From the NCBI GenBank assembly GCA_004794655.1, contig SMMW01000009.1, positions 208,501 through 272,500 of the forward strand: a DNA stretch of 64,000 nt, given 5' to 3'. Below the pieces are notes generated by a model that searched no databases, was not told the DNA's origin, and was given only the letters and a program-made list of their open reading frames with translations. The stretch's first letter is position 1. Each line of letters begins with the position of its first letter. Made by a program: the position numbers and the translations under genes. This document shows, piece after piece, positions 11,601 to 24,200 of the stretch. The stretch is from Marisa cornuarietis. Its lineage: Eukaryota > Mollusca > Gastropoda > Architaenioglossa > Ampullariidae.

Positions 11601-14364
11601 AACTGCCATAAGACAAATATTTCACTGAGGCAAAAACATCGATAACATTTTTTTCTCACCTAAAAGTAGACTATAATTTATCCTTCATTTAAATTCCATC
11701 AAGGGGTTCAAATGTTGTTGATGTTTAAAAAAAAATAACAAATTGGGACAGAAGATAAAATTGTTATACGCTTATCTTAGTTGAAAATGCCATACCCCAA
11801 TCCCCCTCCCCCCAAAAAAAAATCATCAAATAGAGGGTATTATTAACAACACTGTAAAAAACACAGTCATGGACAAACAGACAAATGTATCAACAGTGAC
11901 AACAAATCAGCCAAGAGATCAGGAATTTTGTTTAGAATGATTCTATGCTTGACAGATTAATAGGATCTTTTTTTCTTTCCTCACACTGCCTGATAAAAAT
12001 AGTTTCACTTTTACAGTTTAATGTCTAGCTTTGGTTAAGAGATTACAGCACCACATGCAGGTACCTACCACAGGTCATCTGACACAGCTTTTTGTACACT
12101 CTGATCTCAGCTGAGAGGCCAATCACAGAACAGCGTATATTATTTTCTGCAAGTGTCTGAAACATTAAAGATTACTGTCTTTGGAGGGAATCACTCTAAA
12201 CTAAGCCTCTAAAGTCTACTCTTTTTCTCTGATTAAAGACAGGCATGTCAGTTACCTTGACTGTGGTGTGAATGTCACCTGGGTCGCAAGTAGTCAAACT
12301 TCCAGTAAGCACAAGAACTTCACGGCTCACATGACTAGGCATGTGTCTGAAAATGGCAACAAATATCCACTGAAGAACAGTTAGTGAAGAAGTCTATAAT
12401 TTACAGCATATGTAGTGATCCAATAAATATCAAGCAACTGTAAGATGTCATATTAAATAATACAGGTTATTATTAGACACATACAACCAGTTTACTATTC
12501 ATTAACCAGAACATATTCTTGTTGTCATTACTCTGGCATCTGACAATTAAAGTGAGTCATTTACAAAAATTTGTAATCAACGGTAATCAATCTGCTTATA
12601 GTTTTAAAAAGAGCCAACTAATACAAACAAACAAACAAAATGGACCTTTAAAATTTTGTTCTTTAAGATTTCCCAGTTAATCATTAAAAGAGAAGAACTA
12701 TTTTCTACCGTAACTCTTTAGACATTCACTATTCTAAGCTCATAATAAAACTAAAGAAGTTTATAATGAAGATCAAACCTAAGGGTCTGCAAAGCCATCT
12801 CAAGGGAATTTTGCAAGGATAGTTCCCCTTGGCATGGTTTGCCAGCCAAATTTTGAAGAGCGATGATATGACGTCTGGGGTTGCCTGCACAATAACGTTT
12901 GACACCAGACACCTGTTAATATGTATCTTAGGTTATTGACACGACACTTTTACCAATTAACCTTCTAGACAAAATCACTGAAACTATCTACTTACCACCT
13001 AGTTCTGTGACTTTTTCAGCTCGTTTGTTTCGGGTGACAAGTATTCCCAGCTGGCTGATAGGGTTCTGGTCAAAATACTCCTCTACAAATTGTTCCAACA
13101 GCTTACAAAAAGAAGCACAAATTGAAGCATTTATTTTATTTTATTTATAGAAATGAACAGTAACAAAAATCTGTCATGCTGTGGCATTCTGCGGTCATTC
13201 TGTTTGAGTGCATCATCATGGTATGTGGTTCAAAAGGTGAAACCCTACCCTCTCTTTTTTTCATCCTTTACAATCCCTAAGAAATCACAAGCTTGAGCTA
13301 TTCTAGAAGAAAACTAATAAAAATACAAATACTGAATATAAAAGACATAGCACTTCTTGTTCCTTCTTTGTTTTCTTGCTGTCCTAGACACAGCAAATTA
13401 TCATTATATTGTAAAAAAATTTTTTTTTAATCAGTTAGTTTGAAAACCACCCATATCTAAGAAACAGACACTCTTATTTTAAATTTTTATTTCTGAATTT
13501 GAAAGGATAACATGGTTTTATACCACTTTTCTATGTAACACAACACTGAATTTAGCTAGAGCATGACCCAGCTGCATGAAATCCTGTTAAATACTCATTA
13601 AGATAACAACAAATGTACCGTAAAGTGGTTACAATTATCATGAAAATAATAACAATGTACCTTCAAAGTGGTGATAATACGTGAGGGTTTCAAGTCTTGA
13701 TCATTCATTGAGGACGACATATCAATGATAAGGAACATATGGCGCATCTACATAAAATAAAGAGGATATTTTTTTAAATTCTAATAAAAGAGGCGCACCT
13801 TTTTGCTACATTACAAATACATTAAATGCAAACATTTAAATGATAAGCTGTTCATTGTGACACATATTCTGGCATATTTCCCTCAGTAAATTCGCAATCT
13901 CTGGCCAGACAGCTTCATTTCTCAGAGATGCAACAAGGACTTCTGAATAAATAAAGATGTTCATTTAGAAGCCTTATTATATATAATTTCTGGCTTTGGG
14001 GGTAATTTTTGGTTGAAATTATTGTTTGATAATGACATGTGCTACTGGATAATAAAATTTATGAATTCCCACCATTCCAAGACGAATGTTGCCTATTTTT
14101 TCTAGGAGATGTCGCCGTTTGGAACGATGCACAAGATCATTAACACTTGCTTGCAATGATCCAGACTCATCTTCAACAAGTGCTTCCCTGCAGGATAAAA
14201 TTAGCTTAATTTTTTAGACAGAAAATTGAAAAAAATCTTTTTGAAATAATAATAGTTTAAATAGGTTGAAAGTTACAATATTCTTAAATGACTTCTAGAT
14301 CTGCTTACCATGTCTTCTCATATTCAGTTTCCCAGCGGTAGCCAATTTGCTCGTCATCTGCCAT
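2695..14364 (-). CDS. GTF2H2: General transcription factor IIH subunit 2 (p44), complete
   Basis: Core TFIIH subunit that holds and stimulates the XPD helicase in transcription initiation and nucleotide excision repair; nuclear. Fourteen exons, in order: 14309-14364, 14073-14187, 13661-13747, 12996-13101, 12779-12884, 12256-12346, 12069-12156, 11399-11475, 11081-11111, 9214-9277, 5980-6083, 3716-3824, 3417-3456, 2695-2829. They sum to 1209 bases, or 402 residues plus TAG (human is 395). The von Willebrand-type domain covers about residues 58-235, starting [14 protein letters not shown], with D66, S68 and S70 at the metal-site position. LIKMGFPHH follows at about 249-257. A zinc site uses C291, C294, C305 and C308. 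The C-terminal RING-like part has YCYAC at 346-350 and cysteines at 362, 365, 370, 373, 384 and 387. Two micro-exons (31 and 40 bases) were needed to keep the frame. The start ATG opens [16 protein letters not shown], matching the family N-terminus. Introns hold LINE relics. Confidence 0.96.
4250..5480 (-). mobile_element. Decayed L1/Tx1-like LINE, C-terminal part
   Basis: On the minus strand, 5460-5330 encodes a stretch with [16 protein letters not shown], typical of the region after the catalytic motifs in L1/Tx1-like reverse transcriptases. Further on, at about 4420-4320, [20 protein letters not shown] matches the cysteine/histidine tail of the same class. Frames between them are broken. 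It sits in the GTF2H2 intron between the exons at 5980-6083 and 3716-3824, in the same direction as the host gene. Confidence 0.7.
6686..9120 (+). mobile_element. LINE relic with APE-type endonuclease and part of a reverse transcriptase
   Basis: The plus strand shows, across several frames, an apurinic-type endonuclease domain: [11 protein letters not shown] at about 7113 and [17 protein letters not shown] at about 7289-7340. A basic linker follows (about 7437-7856), then the start of the polymerase ([16 protein letters not shown] at about 8270). A jump then leads directly to [18 protein letters not shown] at about 8390, so much of the polymerase core is deleted. The C-terminal part contains [14 protein letters not shown] and [13 protein letters not shown]. 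Frameshifts and stops show it is dead. It lies opposite to GTF2H2 in one intron, ending about 95 bases from exon 9214-9277. The family resembles the mollusc LINEs often annotated as craniofacial development protein 2-like. Confidence 0.88.
9720..10420 (-). mobile_element. Decayed LINE (reverse transcriptase and C-terminal fragment)
   Basis: Minus-strand reading gives LLDWINS and then [20 protein letters not shown], a clear relic of the VPQGSVLGPLLFLIYIND motif of non-LTR reverse transcriptases (about 10240-10400). At about 9850-9920 it reads [18 protein letters not shown], like the zinc-knuckle tail of I/R1-clade elements. The piece between is shortened and out of frame. It lies in a GTF2H2 intron. 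Confidence 0.65.
11350..11373. repeat. (GT)n microsatellite
   Basis: A short GT run in the GTF2H2 intron, about 25 bases from the donor of exon 11399-11475. Confidence 0.9.
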
Positions 14365-15287
14365 GATTGTGAAACCCTGGTATTTTATTTCCTACCTGTA
14401 AATGTAGATATTGACACATATGTATTTGTAATATTGCAAACAAAAACATTCATGGCAATAGCAATTTAATATAAAAGTATTATCAGTTTATCATAAGAAA
14501 CATACACTTTGCTCCAGCCAAATATCTTTCTGTTTTTATTATTTTTCTTGAAAAATGCTATTTCACAAATTATTACTAATCAACTAATGTTTACAGTATG
14601 AGGGACTTAGGGAAATAAACAATTATAGGCAGTCTGTGGTAAGCAGTAATATAAGAGAAAAATCTTGGTTTATGAGTACTACTCATGTTGAGAATTGAGA
14701 TATTGCTGTACACCCTTAAACCCTCGAGTGTTTTAGATTTCAGGGTGGAAACTAATTTTTCTTAATTTGTATTTATGTGACTGGAAAGAAATGAAAAAAC
14801 GAGCAACAACCAATTCATGTCGCGGCACTGTTCAGTGTCTATTTGTTATTCAGCAGAGATTTACTCTACTCTATCGGCTTTGAAAAACTTGGACAGTGTC
14901 ATTGTGGACATTGCAGATATCGGATTATTAAAAAATCGAAAAATATTTGTTCTTTAGTACCTTAATTTACTGTCTGAAATCACTGCGAACCTAGACTCGT
15001 TCAAATAATTCCTCGCAAGTCCTCAATTCTCTATCCGATTCTTAAAAAAATTATTATTAAACATTCAGCTGATCTGACAATCTTTCAGTGTAAAATATGT
15101 ATATGTTGTTGTTGCTAAACTGACAGATCTGAAAGTAATAACAAAGTAAATCCCAATACGAAACTAGTATTGCTGTATCTACGCAGGACACTTTCGTCAG
15201 ACGCCAAAGCAGCTCCGGAGATACATGCTTTACTATGCATTACACAGTCGGAGACTTAACTATGTAGTGATGAAGAAGTGAAACAAA
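14365..15287. promoter_or_regulatory. Shared upstream region of GTF2H2 and OPA1
   Basis: This 923-base gap separates two divergent start codons (GTF2H2 minus, OPA1 plus), so both promoters and 5'UTRs must lie here or nearby. A CAG/GTAGG junction at about 14390-14400 on the minus strand could be a 5'UTR intron acceptor for GTF2H2. No clear TATA box was found. A bidirectional promoter is an inference from the geometry. Confidence 0.55.
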
Positions 15288-18200
15288 ATGTTGAAAACTT
15301 TAGCAAACGGGCGATTTGGGTAAATATCAATTTTCCTTCTCGACACATTCGATTAGATTTTATCTTTCACAGGGTTGCAGAAATGAAAGTTAAACGGGTC
15401 ATGCCGGCTGACATTGAAGTTCTGCTACTTTATTATCATCATCATTATTACCATGACTGTGCTCACGATTAGCTTACAATACACAGACATGTTTGGAAAG
15501 TATAAACCTAATAAAAAATACAAGGTCGATATTAATTATTCTCTAATGGCAGGATTATGAGATAAAATTGGACAAAAACGTAAGCACTTCATCATCACTG
15601 ACTAGTACATAGTAGGTCTACTATTATCACCCATCTTCCATAAGTATTAGGAGACTAACATTACAGTGACAAATTTAGATGACTTTATTACGTTTTTTGT
15701 CACCAAACTCACAATATGACCTGTTAAAGGGAACCTGTAGCTTATATCAAATTTTAGTGACACCTTGCTCTGCAGTCAGTTAGGAAACACAAGTCACAAG
15801 GATGTGCATAAATGCTTAATTTATGTTCCTGATTAAAACACATCATAGATCTTTATTTGTGGAGTATAATTTTAATTTTTGTTTTGCAGCCCATACTGTG
15901 GCAATTGCTTACGAAAGACAACTTTGACTGTGGGAAGTCGGTTAGCCAGCTCAGAAAGACATTTATCAGTTTCATCAAGACCAGGTGTTGGAGAGTATGC
16001 TGTTCTTATCTCACAAAATAGACTGTCTCAATCACAGCTGATGCGACTTCATTTAAGTAATATACAAAGTGCAAGATATTACACTATTTTTCGCATCCGA
16101 AGCCCATCAGCTAGAAACAAACACCTACTAAAATGTGCTTTACTAATACCAGTCAGTGGCCGACAGCTCTCGGGAGTTCGAATATTGAGTGGGTTACGAC
16201 GATTGCTGAAAATACGTTACCTACTTTTTGGTGGAGCAGTTGGAGGTGGTATGGCGGCAAGTCAGGTAATTGGTTATAAATGTGTGTGGTGAGTTTCTGT
16301 AGCAGAAATTAATATGACTCTTATTTTGTGGGACAGCTTTGAAGATTTCAGTGCTGAATGTATAAATAGATGTTGAAATCTGTCACAGGCCTAACAACTC
16401 ATCTTTCTTAAAAATCTGATGACTCCTTTCATGAGAGAATATTAAAAATGTTGCCCTTAATATGGAATAAAAAAAGTATTAAAACAACAAAATTTATATG
16501 ACTTTCATTAATTTGATAGGAAGGATAATTGTTTTTTGCATATAACAGTGTATAATACTCCAGCTACCTAGCAATCAAGATCCCCAAAATTATTTTCAGA
16601 ATGCAGATAAACTAAGCATTGCTTTTTCTGCTTTAAATTTGAAGCTAGTCTTAAAGTTAATATGGTAATAATATTTATCATTGGTAGAACTGAAAAAGCA
16701 TGGTTTTCTATACTTAATTGTTTCCATTAAAATTAATTTGTTTGCTGTGGGCAGAAAGAAAAAAACCTCATCCCTTTACCATTAGCCATGTTTTCCGTAT
16801 GTTACAGATTAATGTCTCCATTTTAATTTAGAAAGTACCTAATAAAGCTAAACAAAGTTTTCTATGGCTTGAACCTTCAGGCGTCCAGTAAATATGGTCA
16901 TCACAGACTTTCCTTGCCACCCACCCCTCAACCCCCATCTTCTGCACCTTGAGGTTCCCTTGCTTAACATTGCCTTTGATGTCTGTTTATCCAATTAAAA
17001 CTCACAATCCAAAGCCAGACTGTTTAGAACAAGGATAAAGTTATTATAATAATTATATTGAGACTATAACAGACAGTCTTATTTTTGTTTCTAAAACTTG
17101 CATATTTGATAATTTAGCATTAAAGTGACCTGTAGTTGACTTTTATCAAACTTTAATGACACTATACAGTCAATTGAGATATGTGAAAATATCTGCATTA
17201 TAGTTTAATTTGTTTCCCATTAAAACTGGCACACTATTATTATGTTTGTTATTATGTGTGTTTCCTTGCAAATCACATGTTTTATATACATTATATATAT
17301 ATATATCCTTCAGGACAACATGGTGTTTCTCTGAGTTTTTTTAAATTCACTTTTTCAGAAAATTGATGAGTTAAAGCAATATATCCCAGACTTTGGGTGG
17401 CTAAATGAGTACTTGCCAGAGTCTGATACTCTGGCAAAGGTATCAGCTTCCTTTGGCAGGCTGATGTCCAGAGTACAAGAAAGCATGCCTCAGAAGGTGT
17501 GTTGGTGCACAGTTTGTCTGTCGTTTTCCTTCATTTCTTTTGTAAATCTTCCTTTCACTAGTTTCAGTCATTTTTCTTTTATTTGACTTTAATTTTTTGC
17601 TTGATAGTTTTTGTGTTTATTACTTGGTGATAAATATGTTTTGCCAATGTTTTTAAAAGAGATATGATTGTTGTCTTTTTTTAGTTTATTTATTATTGTG
17701 CTCAAGAGAGATTACACATAGTGTTCAAGTTAAGGTGCTGTTGTTCATCCTTCCATTCATCATATGCTGTCCATGTCTTGTTTTTGTCTCAAGTGCTGAG
17801 AGCATGCTCCTTCGTAAGCATATTCATGCACTAAATAAATTGTGTGTTTATTATTATTGTTTATTATTAAATGCTTCGGATTGTTTTGGCTGTGTCTGGA
17901 ACAAGTTCAGATTCAGTTCACTTTATTTTGTTGTTGGTTTAAACAGTAGAATCCTTTGGAGAAGATTCATCTACATTTTAGGATCTTTCCTTGTCGTTAC
18001 TTCTTCATAAAGCCTATTGGGAGCTGACAAGTCAACAATTTTTAACCCATAATATTTTTCAGGGATGGTTGAAAAGTCACTTGCAAGATATGAACACATG
18101 GCTTGCAGATACTCGTGGCAGTTTTTCCATGTTGACAGAAGGTTTGTTTCCCTGGGATAAGTTACAACCTAACCAATGACAACCAGACATTACAGTGTAA

Positions 18201-21200
18201 TGACACTTGCTTCAGTTGTTATTTGAGTAGGGTGAAGAGGAGAGATACTGAAAAGGATGGGGTTAATAACCCTCCAAAAATTTACCTTTGTTTTAATGAA
18301 GGATTTCTTAAGACTGAAGGATTGATTTTGCAGAATATGCAATCATCTTTCATGCAGTATAGTTCATAGAATGTTAGAGGCATTGTTTCCTTATATATTG
18401 CTTCCCTTGCTTAACATTGCCTTTGATGTCTGGTATCCTTTGGTTAGCTTGTTTTTTTGTGTGGGTAAATATCCACTTTGTGGAATTATTTTTTTGATAT
18501 GCTTATTTCACTAAACTTTCTTTATTGTATACTATATCTAGTTTTGCTAGTAGTTTAAATGATTTATATATGGTGATGAGGTCTCCATAATCATTAAAAA
18601 ATTTTCAAGCATTCTAGCAAGAGCAGACAATTTCCATTCCCAGCTGCATAACTTGAACTGTTTTCTGTTTACATCTAAAATATCGTAACTGGTTCTTCTC
18701 AAGACACAGTGTGCTATACATTATCTTTTCTGGAAACTGCATTGCTTAACTTAGATATTATTAATTTCTTTTTTGTTACTCCTCAGTAACATTTGTAGTA
18801 CTAACTTTTATAAGTTATATGCAATGTTGTGTGCAAGAGAACGAGTGTGTGTGAGAGAGAGAGAGAAAGAGAGTATGTGTATCAACATTTAGTACTTAAT
18901 CAGGTACTTTGCCAGCCCCACCTATTTACTACCTATCCCTTCCCTCACCCCAAAAGGTGCAGAGGTGGCATCTCTGTCGTGAAATCTCATAATGTAGATG
19001 ACTTCTAAAGGTTTTCACTGGCATCGTGTTTTCAGCTGTTTGTATATTTTGATGTGATCGTGGTCATCGTAATCCTTTACACTGTTTGGCTGTTAATGTT
19101 TATGGTGGTCTTTTTGCCCATGGGTAATCACTGTTCAGTCTGGTAGTTGTGCACAGAACTTTCTATACTTATACTTGTGCTAGGACATTACAGTGAGTAT
19201 GAAACCAAGCTTTCAAACAGTTCACCTACTGCTTGGTATTGTGCTTTCCTTTCCTTCGCAAACAGGAGTGGGTCAGCCTGCGATGCTTCATCGCACAGCC
19301 AGTATTCCTATCCAAGGTGTGTAGACCTGTTGCTGGATTCAGGACAACATGGTGTTTCTCTGAGTTTTTTTTAATTCACTTTTATTTCTTGTTTGTTTTT
19401 GTTCACATTTTTCACTCTTTTTGGCATTAGACTCTTAGCTTGTGAATCTACACATGAGTAAACGAGCATTGTCTTTTTATGGACAAAAAGTCAGCATTAA
19501 AACTATGAAGTTTTGAAAACTGGGTACTTTTATAAAAGTAAGACAGAACATTAAAATGATGAGTTACACAAAAGATATAAAGATCATTTAAGAAGGAAAA
19601 TCCTGTGAAGACATTTTTTTTTAAGTTGAGTTTGTTTTTGTTTATATATTTTATAAAATTGGTTGATATAGTGGTGGGCTTTGTTTCAGACGTGTTTTTT
19701 TTAATATTTCTTGCTAGAAACTTTTCTTTATCTCATCGCTTTTCAGTAAAATTCCTGGCCTGGGCAGCTGAGATGTTAATTTTCATTTTATTCCATGTTC
19801 GATTTCCATTTTATTTTTTAATTGCAGTGAAGGAGAAGTCTTATCAGAAATATGAGAAGGAGAGTAGTAAAGGTATTTCAAAATTTGTGGTTTCTTGTAG
19901 ACTCTCCTTCCCTTTAGTGTCCTATACCGCTATATTAGTTTTATCCTATTTTACTATGTTAGTTTTATGTCTTTGCTGATGAAAGAAATTTGAGAAACAT
20001 GACTCGCATTTTAACTATGCTGTTGAAATCTCATTACTTATGTTTTTAAATACAGACATTTTTTCAGAACAAACTTTCATTCTTTTTAAATACATGCTAT
20101 TCTGTTCTTATTATTTTAAAATATTATGAGATTTTTGTACTCCATTAGATTTATGGTAGTTTGTTGTGGTCAGCTCATGTGCTGCTAGCTTCACAAATCT
20201 TGGCTACCATTTGCTTTATAAGATGGGGATGTTCAAGAGCCTGATCTTTGCCCTCTGAAGGGTGGAGAGATGATGCAGATTGCAGCAAATAACTGTAGCT
20301 GGCTGTGAAGGTTACAGAGGAACAAAGTGTCTGAATGAAATCACGGAAGTGTATAGGTGGATTGCTGTCTGTCTGCCGAGACCAACGCTGAGCCTCTTGC
20401 AAAGTTCTCCGCTGTTAGTCTCGGCGAGCCTTAACAATGAATGTGAATAAACCGGAAGCTTCTTATACACCAGCCTCATTCTATTAGTTCAACAGAAACA
20501 TGACTAAACCGGAAGCTATTTGTAACCAGCCTTGTTCTATGACTTCACTGAAAAAAATCGTCTCCAAGCAATCCAGTAATACAAGTCCGTGATGAGATAC
20601 TGGTCTGGAGAGTTGGAGATTGAGTTAGGAGGCAACTTTGTTTATTTTCCTGTCCTACAGTGTTTGCCAAAATTTGTGGTCACATTATTACCTTTTATTT
20701 TATCATAAAAGTTAAAATTTAAAGGATTTAGTATTGTTTTGTTACGGTGGAACATAAATCCATATGTACATTGATTCTTCAAGGATGCTTGTAGCAGAAA
20801 ACAGGAAAGTGTTTTCTTTCATATAACAGTCTGGAGTGTTTCTTCACTGTAGATGCAGACTTGACCATGGGTTTTACGGCTCCTGAGCTGGGGATTGCCA
20901 TGACAAGTCCTGATGAAAAACCTGACAATAAGAAGCCGGTGCGTTTTCGTTGCTCCTTCTTTTTCGTTAAGATACATTCCTCTATTACTACAGCCAGAGG
21001 CTTTCCTAGAACTTCTTTCCTCTTTTAAAAGTTACTTTTTAAATGCATTTTATTGTGTTTGATGTACTATCTTAAACATGAGCCAAAGAAAATGTTTTAA
21101 AGGACATTTGGCATAACTGTTAGTGTTAACCTATAGTTAAACCAGAATTATCATATTTCATAGGTCACATGGCTAGTTTGATTTCTAGTTCATATCTCCA

Positions 21201-24200
21201 GACTAAAACGCATCTAAATATCCAGCATGATACTTCATTTAGGTTTCAAGAATTTTACATAGTATTATACAAAAAATGCTAGTAGATCTTCATTGTTGAT
21301 GTTCTTGAAAGTGTAGATGTTCAGGAGGATCTGACAGTCAATTCTATTTTAAGTTTTCTTCAGTGATTTAGGGTCTCAAATGATGGAGAGTTGAAAAGAA
21401 CTTGAGATGCCGGTTCTGATCTGCTGTTGATTTTTACATTTGGGCCTTTTTCAGTCTGATGACAAAAGAAGACTGGAGCAGGTGCAACAGGAAATGATGC
21501 AGATTCAGGTATGCACTACATTTGTATTTCTGTTATTGGTGTTTGTATTTTTCTGTGGTGGCACATGTTGCAAGAAAACGAGCAGTTAATACTGCGGTTC
21601 TCAACCTGTGGGGTGCGCCCCTCAAGTGGGGCATGGCGTGCTGACAAGTGGGGTGCGAAGGCAGTCATTTTCTCATATCTCATATAGGCATTAGTGACTA
21701 AGGACATACCTTTTTTCATCTGGGGGGACGTCACAAGTAAAAGGTTGAGAAACGCTGAGTTAATGTGACCCTGAACTGGTGTTTTCCATTACAGATGCGG
21801 TACCAGAAAGAGATAGAAAGATTGGAGAAGGACAACAGAGAGCTACGAAAGCAACTCATCCTGCGAGAACAAAGAACAGGAAAACGTCGGGTCATGAAGG
21901 TATATTGGCTTGGTCTGTTCATGTCAGTTATTTTGCTTAAGCTAGTATTTAAAAAGCCCTATACTCCACTGGGGACGAAAAGGAATAAGAAGATTATTAA
22001 AAAAAACCTTCCCTTCTCTGGCTGGCTTCTTTTGAGTTTAGTGGTATCTTTGGTATTGCTGTGTTTAGTGCAAGGTAGTGTTAGATGTCTGACATCTAAG
22101 ACAAAGTTTGTCATTAGACGCCTGGCCTAATGAGGGAGATTTCCTTTACTTGTTTGAACAGCTTGATTGCCTGCTTATTCTTAAAACCGTGATTTTCTTA
22201 TTTTTAATATCTGGTGCAGTAAAAGTGAATATCTGGAGTTTATTATTAACGATGCCCATCTTCTTTTGCTAAACCACTAAAGAACTGATATTTGTAGCTT
22301 TCTCAGATCTTGTTTATTTATATTTGTATATTTCTTATCAATGAAATGGACAGTATTTTCCTACAGTGTTATGCACCTTGTTTTATTATTTAGTTTATGA
22401 AATTTTCCTATCCATTAGTATGAAAATGCCTCACTCATATGTTAACTCTTGTGTTGCTTGTTTTTAGAAGAGTTTAATTGACATGTACTCTGAGGTCCTT
22501 GATGAGCTGGCTCATTTTGATTCAAGTTACAACACACAGGACAACTTGCCTAGAGTAAGTTTTTCGAAATCAATTTATCTCTTAATTATGATTATCTTTA
22601 TTTTATTTATATTTTGTTCACGGTGGGTATTCTCTGTTATAACTTAAAGAATCCAAACTGAACTTTACATTTATAGTTAGTGGATGTTTTGGTCAAACGG
22701 CGTCTGTAAATTACTCTTTATGGTTTATTTTTTGCATTCTCATAGTTCTTAAATTGGAGTTACATGATCATCTGTGACTTTCAACAAATTTTTGTAATTT
22801 AAAATTAAAGGTTGTGGTGGTGGGAGACCAAAGTTCAGGAAAAACCAGTGTGTTGGAGATGATCGCCCAAGCTAGGATATTCCCAAGGTCAGCATGCATA
22901 GAATTTTTCTTCTAAGCAGTCAGAAACGTATTTTAATTATCTTTTATCTTTTTTATGCTTTAGGATTATTTGATTTACAGACAGCAAAATGTTCTTGTAA
23001 ATGGTCATTATTCTGATATTGTTATTACAAACCTTGACACCTTGAGAAGTACTGAGGAGAATAGTGATATTGTTAAATTCTCAGATGATACCACATTGCT
23101 AACCTTGTTGCAGGGGGTTAAGCAAGGTCATGGCAAGGCATTACCAAATTTTATATATTGGTGTGATGAGAACTTTCCAGAATTAAATGTAGATCAGACA
23201 AAAGTAATAAGCATAGACTTCAGGAAAGTAAAAGATAATGCCGTTGTTTCTAGTGTAATACACAATAAACCTGTTGAGACTTTTAACACCTTCAGGTACC
23301 TAGGCACTGTGTTTGATTCCCAGCTTAAATGGGATGTAAACACTGTGTGTATTGTTAAACATGGCCAGAAAAGAGCAAGCCTTCTTCGCAAGCTGAACAG
23401 TTTTTTCAAACAGCAAAGTGTTCTTGAGCTGTTTTTATCAGTTGTTCATTGAAAGTCTTTTATCATTTTCCTTTGAGTGCTGGTTCCGTAGTCTGTCTTT
23501 CCATAATAAGAACAGCATTGTCAACATATGTTCTAAGGTCATTGGTGTCAGGCAGCAGGATTTAGCTTCCCTTTGCGATTAGCAAATTGTCAGAAAAGCA
23601 TCCTTCATTTTGACCATACCAAAACATGTGCTAGCAGGAAAATGTGTTTTATTGATCTTAGGTAAACAGTATCTTAGGCCTGTATCCAGAAGTAGTAGGC
23701 ACCTGAAATCAATTGTTCCCATAGTAGTCCATCTACTCAACCAGAGATGAATTGTCACGTGTGTGTGCATGGGCTTATGATAATGTAGATGTGTTAAGAA
23801 TGGTTTAGATGTAAGATTGCTTATTTTTAAGTGTCCTATCATGCACAACCTTATCCTTATCTTTACCTGTAATTAGCACTTGTTTTGTCTATTTTTTAAC
23901 TGAGCACACTTCACGTGTATAATCGCCCACATGAATTAATAAATTTGGTCATTGTCATTGTCACTGTCATCACATTCATCAAACCTTCGCTTTTCTTTTT
24001 CCACTTGATCTTTATAAGCGGCTTGCTCTTCACTCTGCTCTTTCTTTTCTCACCACAACGGTTTCTCTGGTCATCTGGTTTGACTGAGCCATTTTAGTAA
24101 AAAATGCAATTTGAATGTGAATCCTACAATGCCAAATGAGCATTTAGAGATTCTAGACTTAATGAGAATATGCGTTTTAAGCATATATGATTTTTAACAT

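Noticed and set aside
15278..15472. ATG at 15278 as the OPA1 start
   Set aside because: That frame does not join exon 2. The ATG at 15288 gives a 32-base exon with a consensus donor and the right phase.
19605..19979. 124-codon frame in OPA1 intron 4 and exon 5
   Set aside because: The frame is a T-rich hydrophobic run; only 19828-19872 within it is exon, supported by its splice sites.
22970..23452. 160-codon frame as an OPA1 exon
   Set aside because: It encodes a LINE reverse transcriptase segment; OPA1 exons on both sides join in phase without it.
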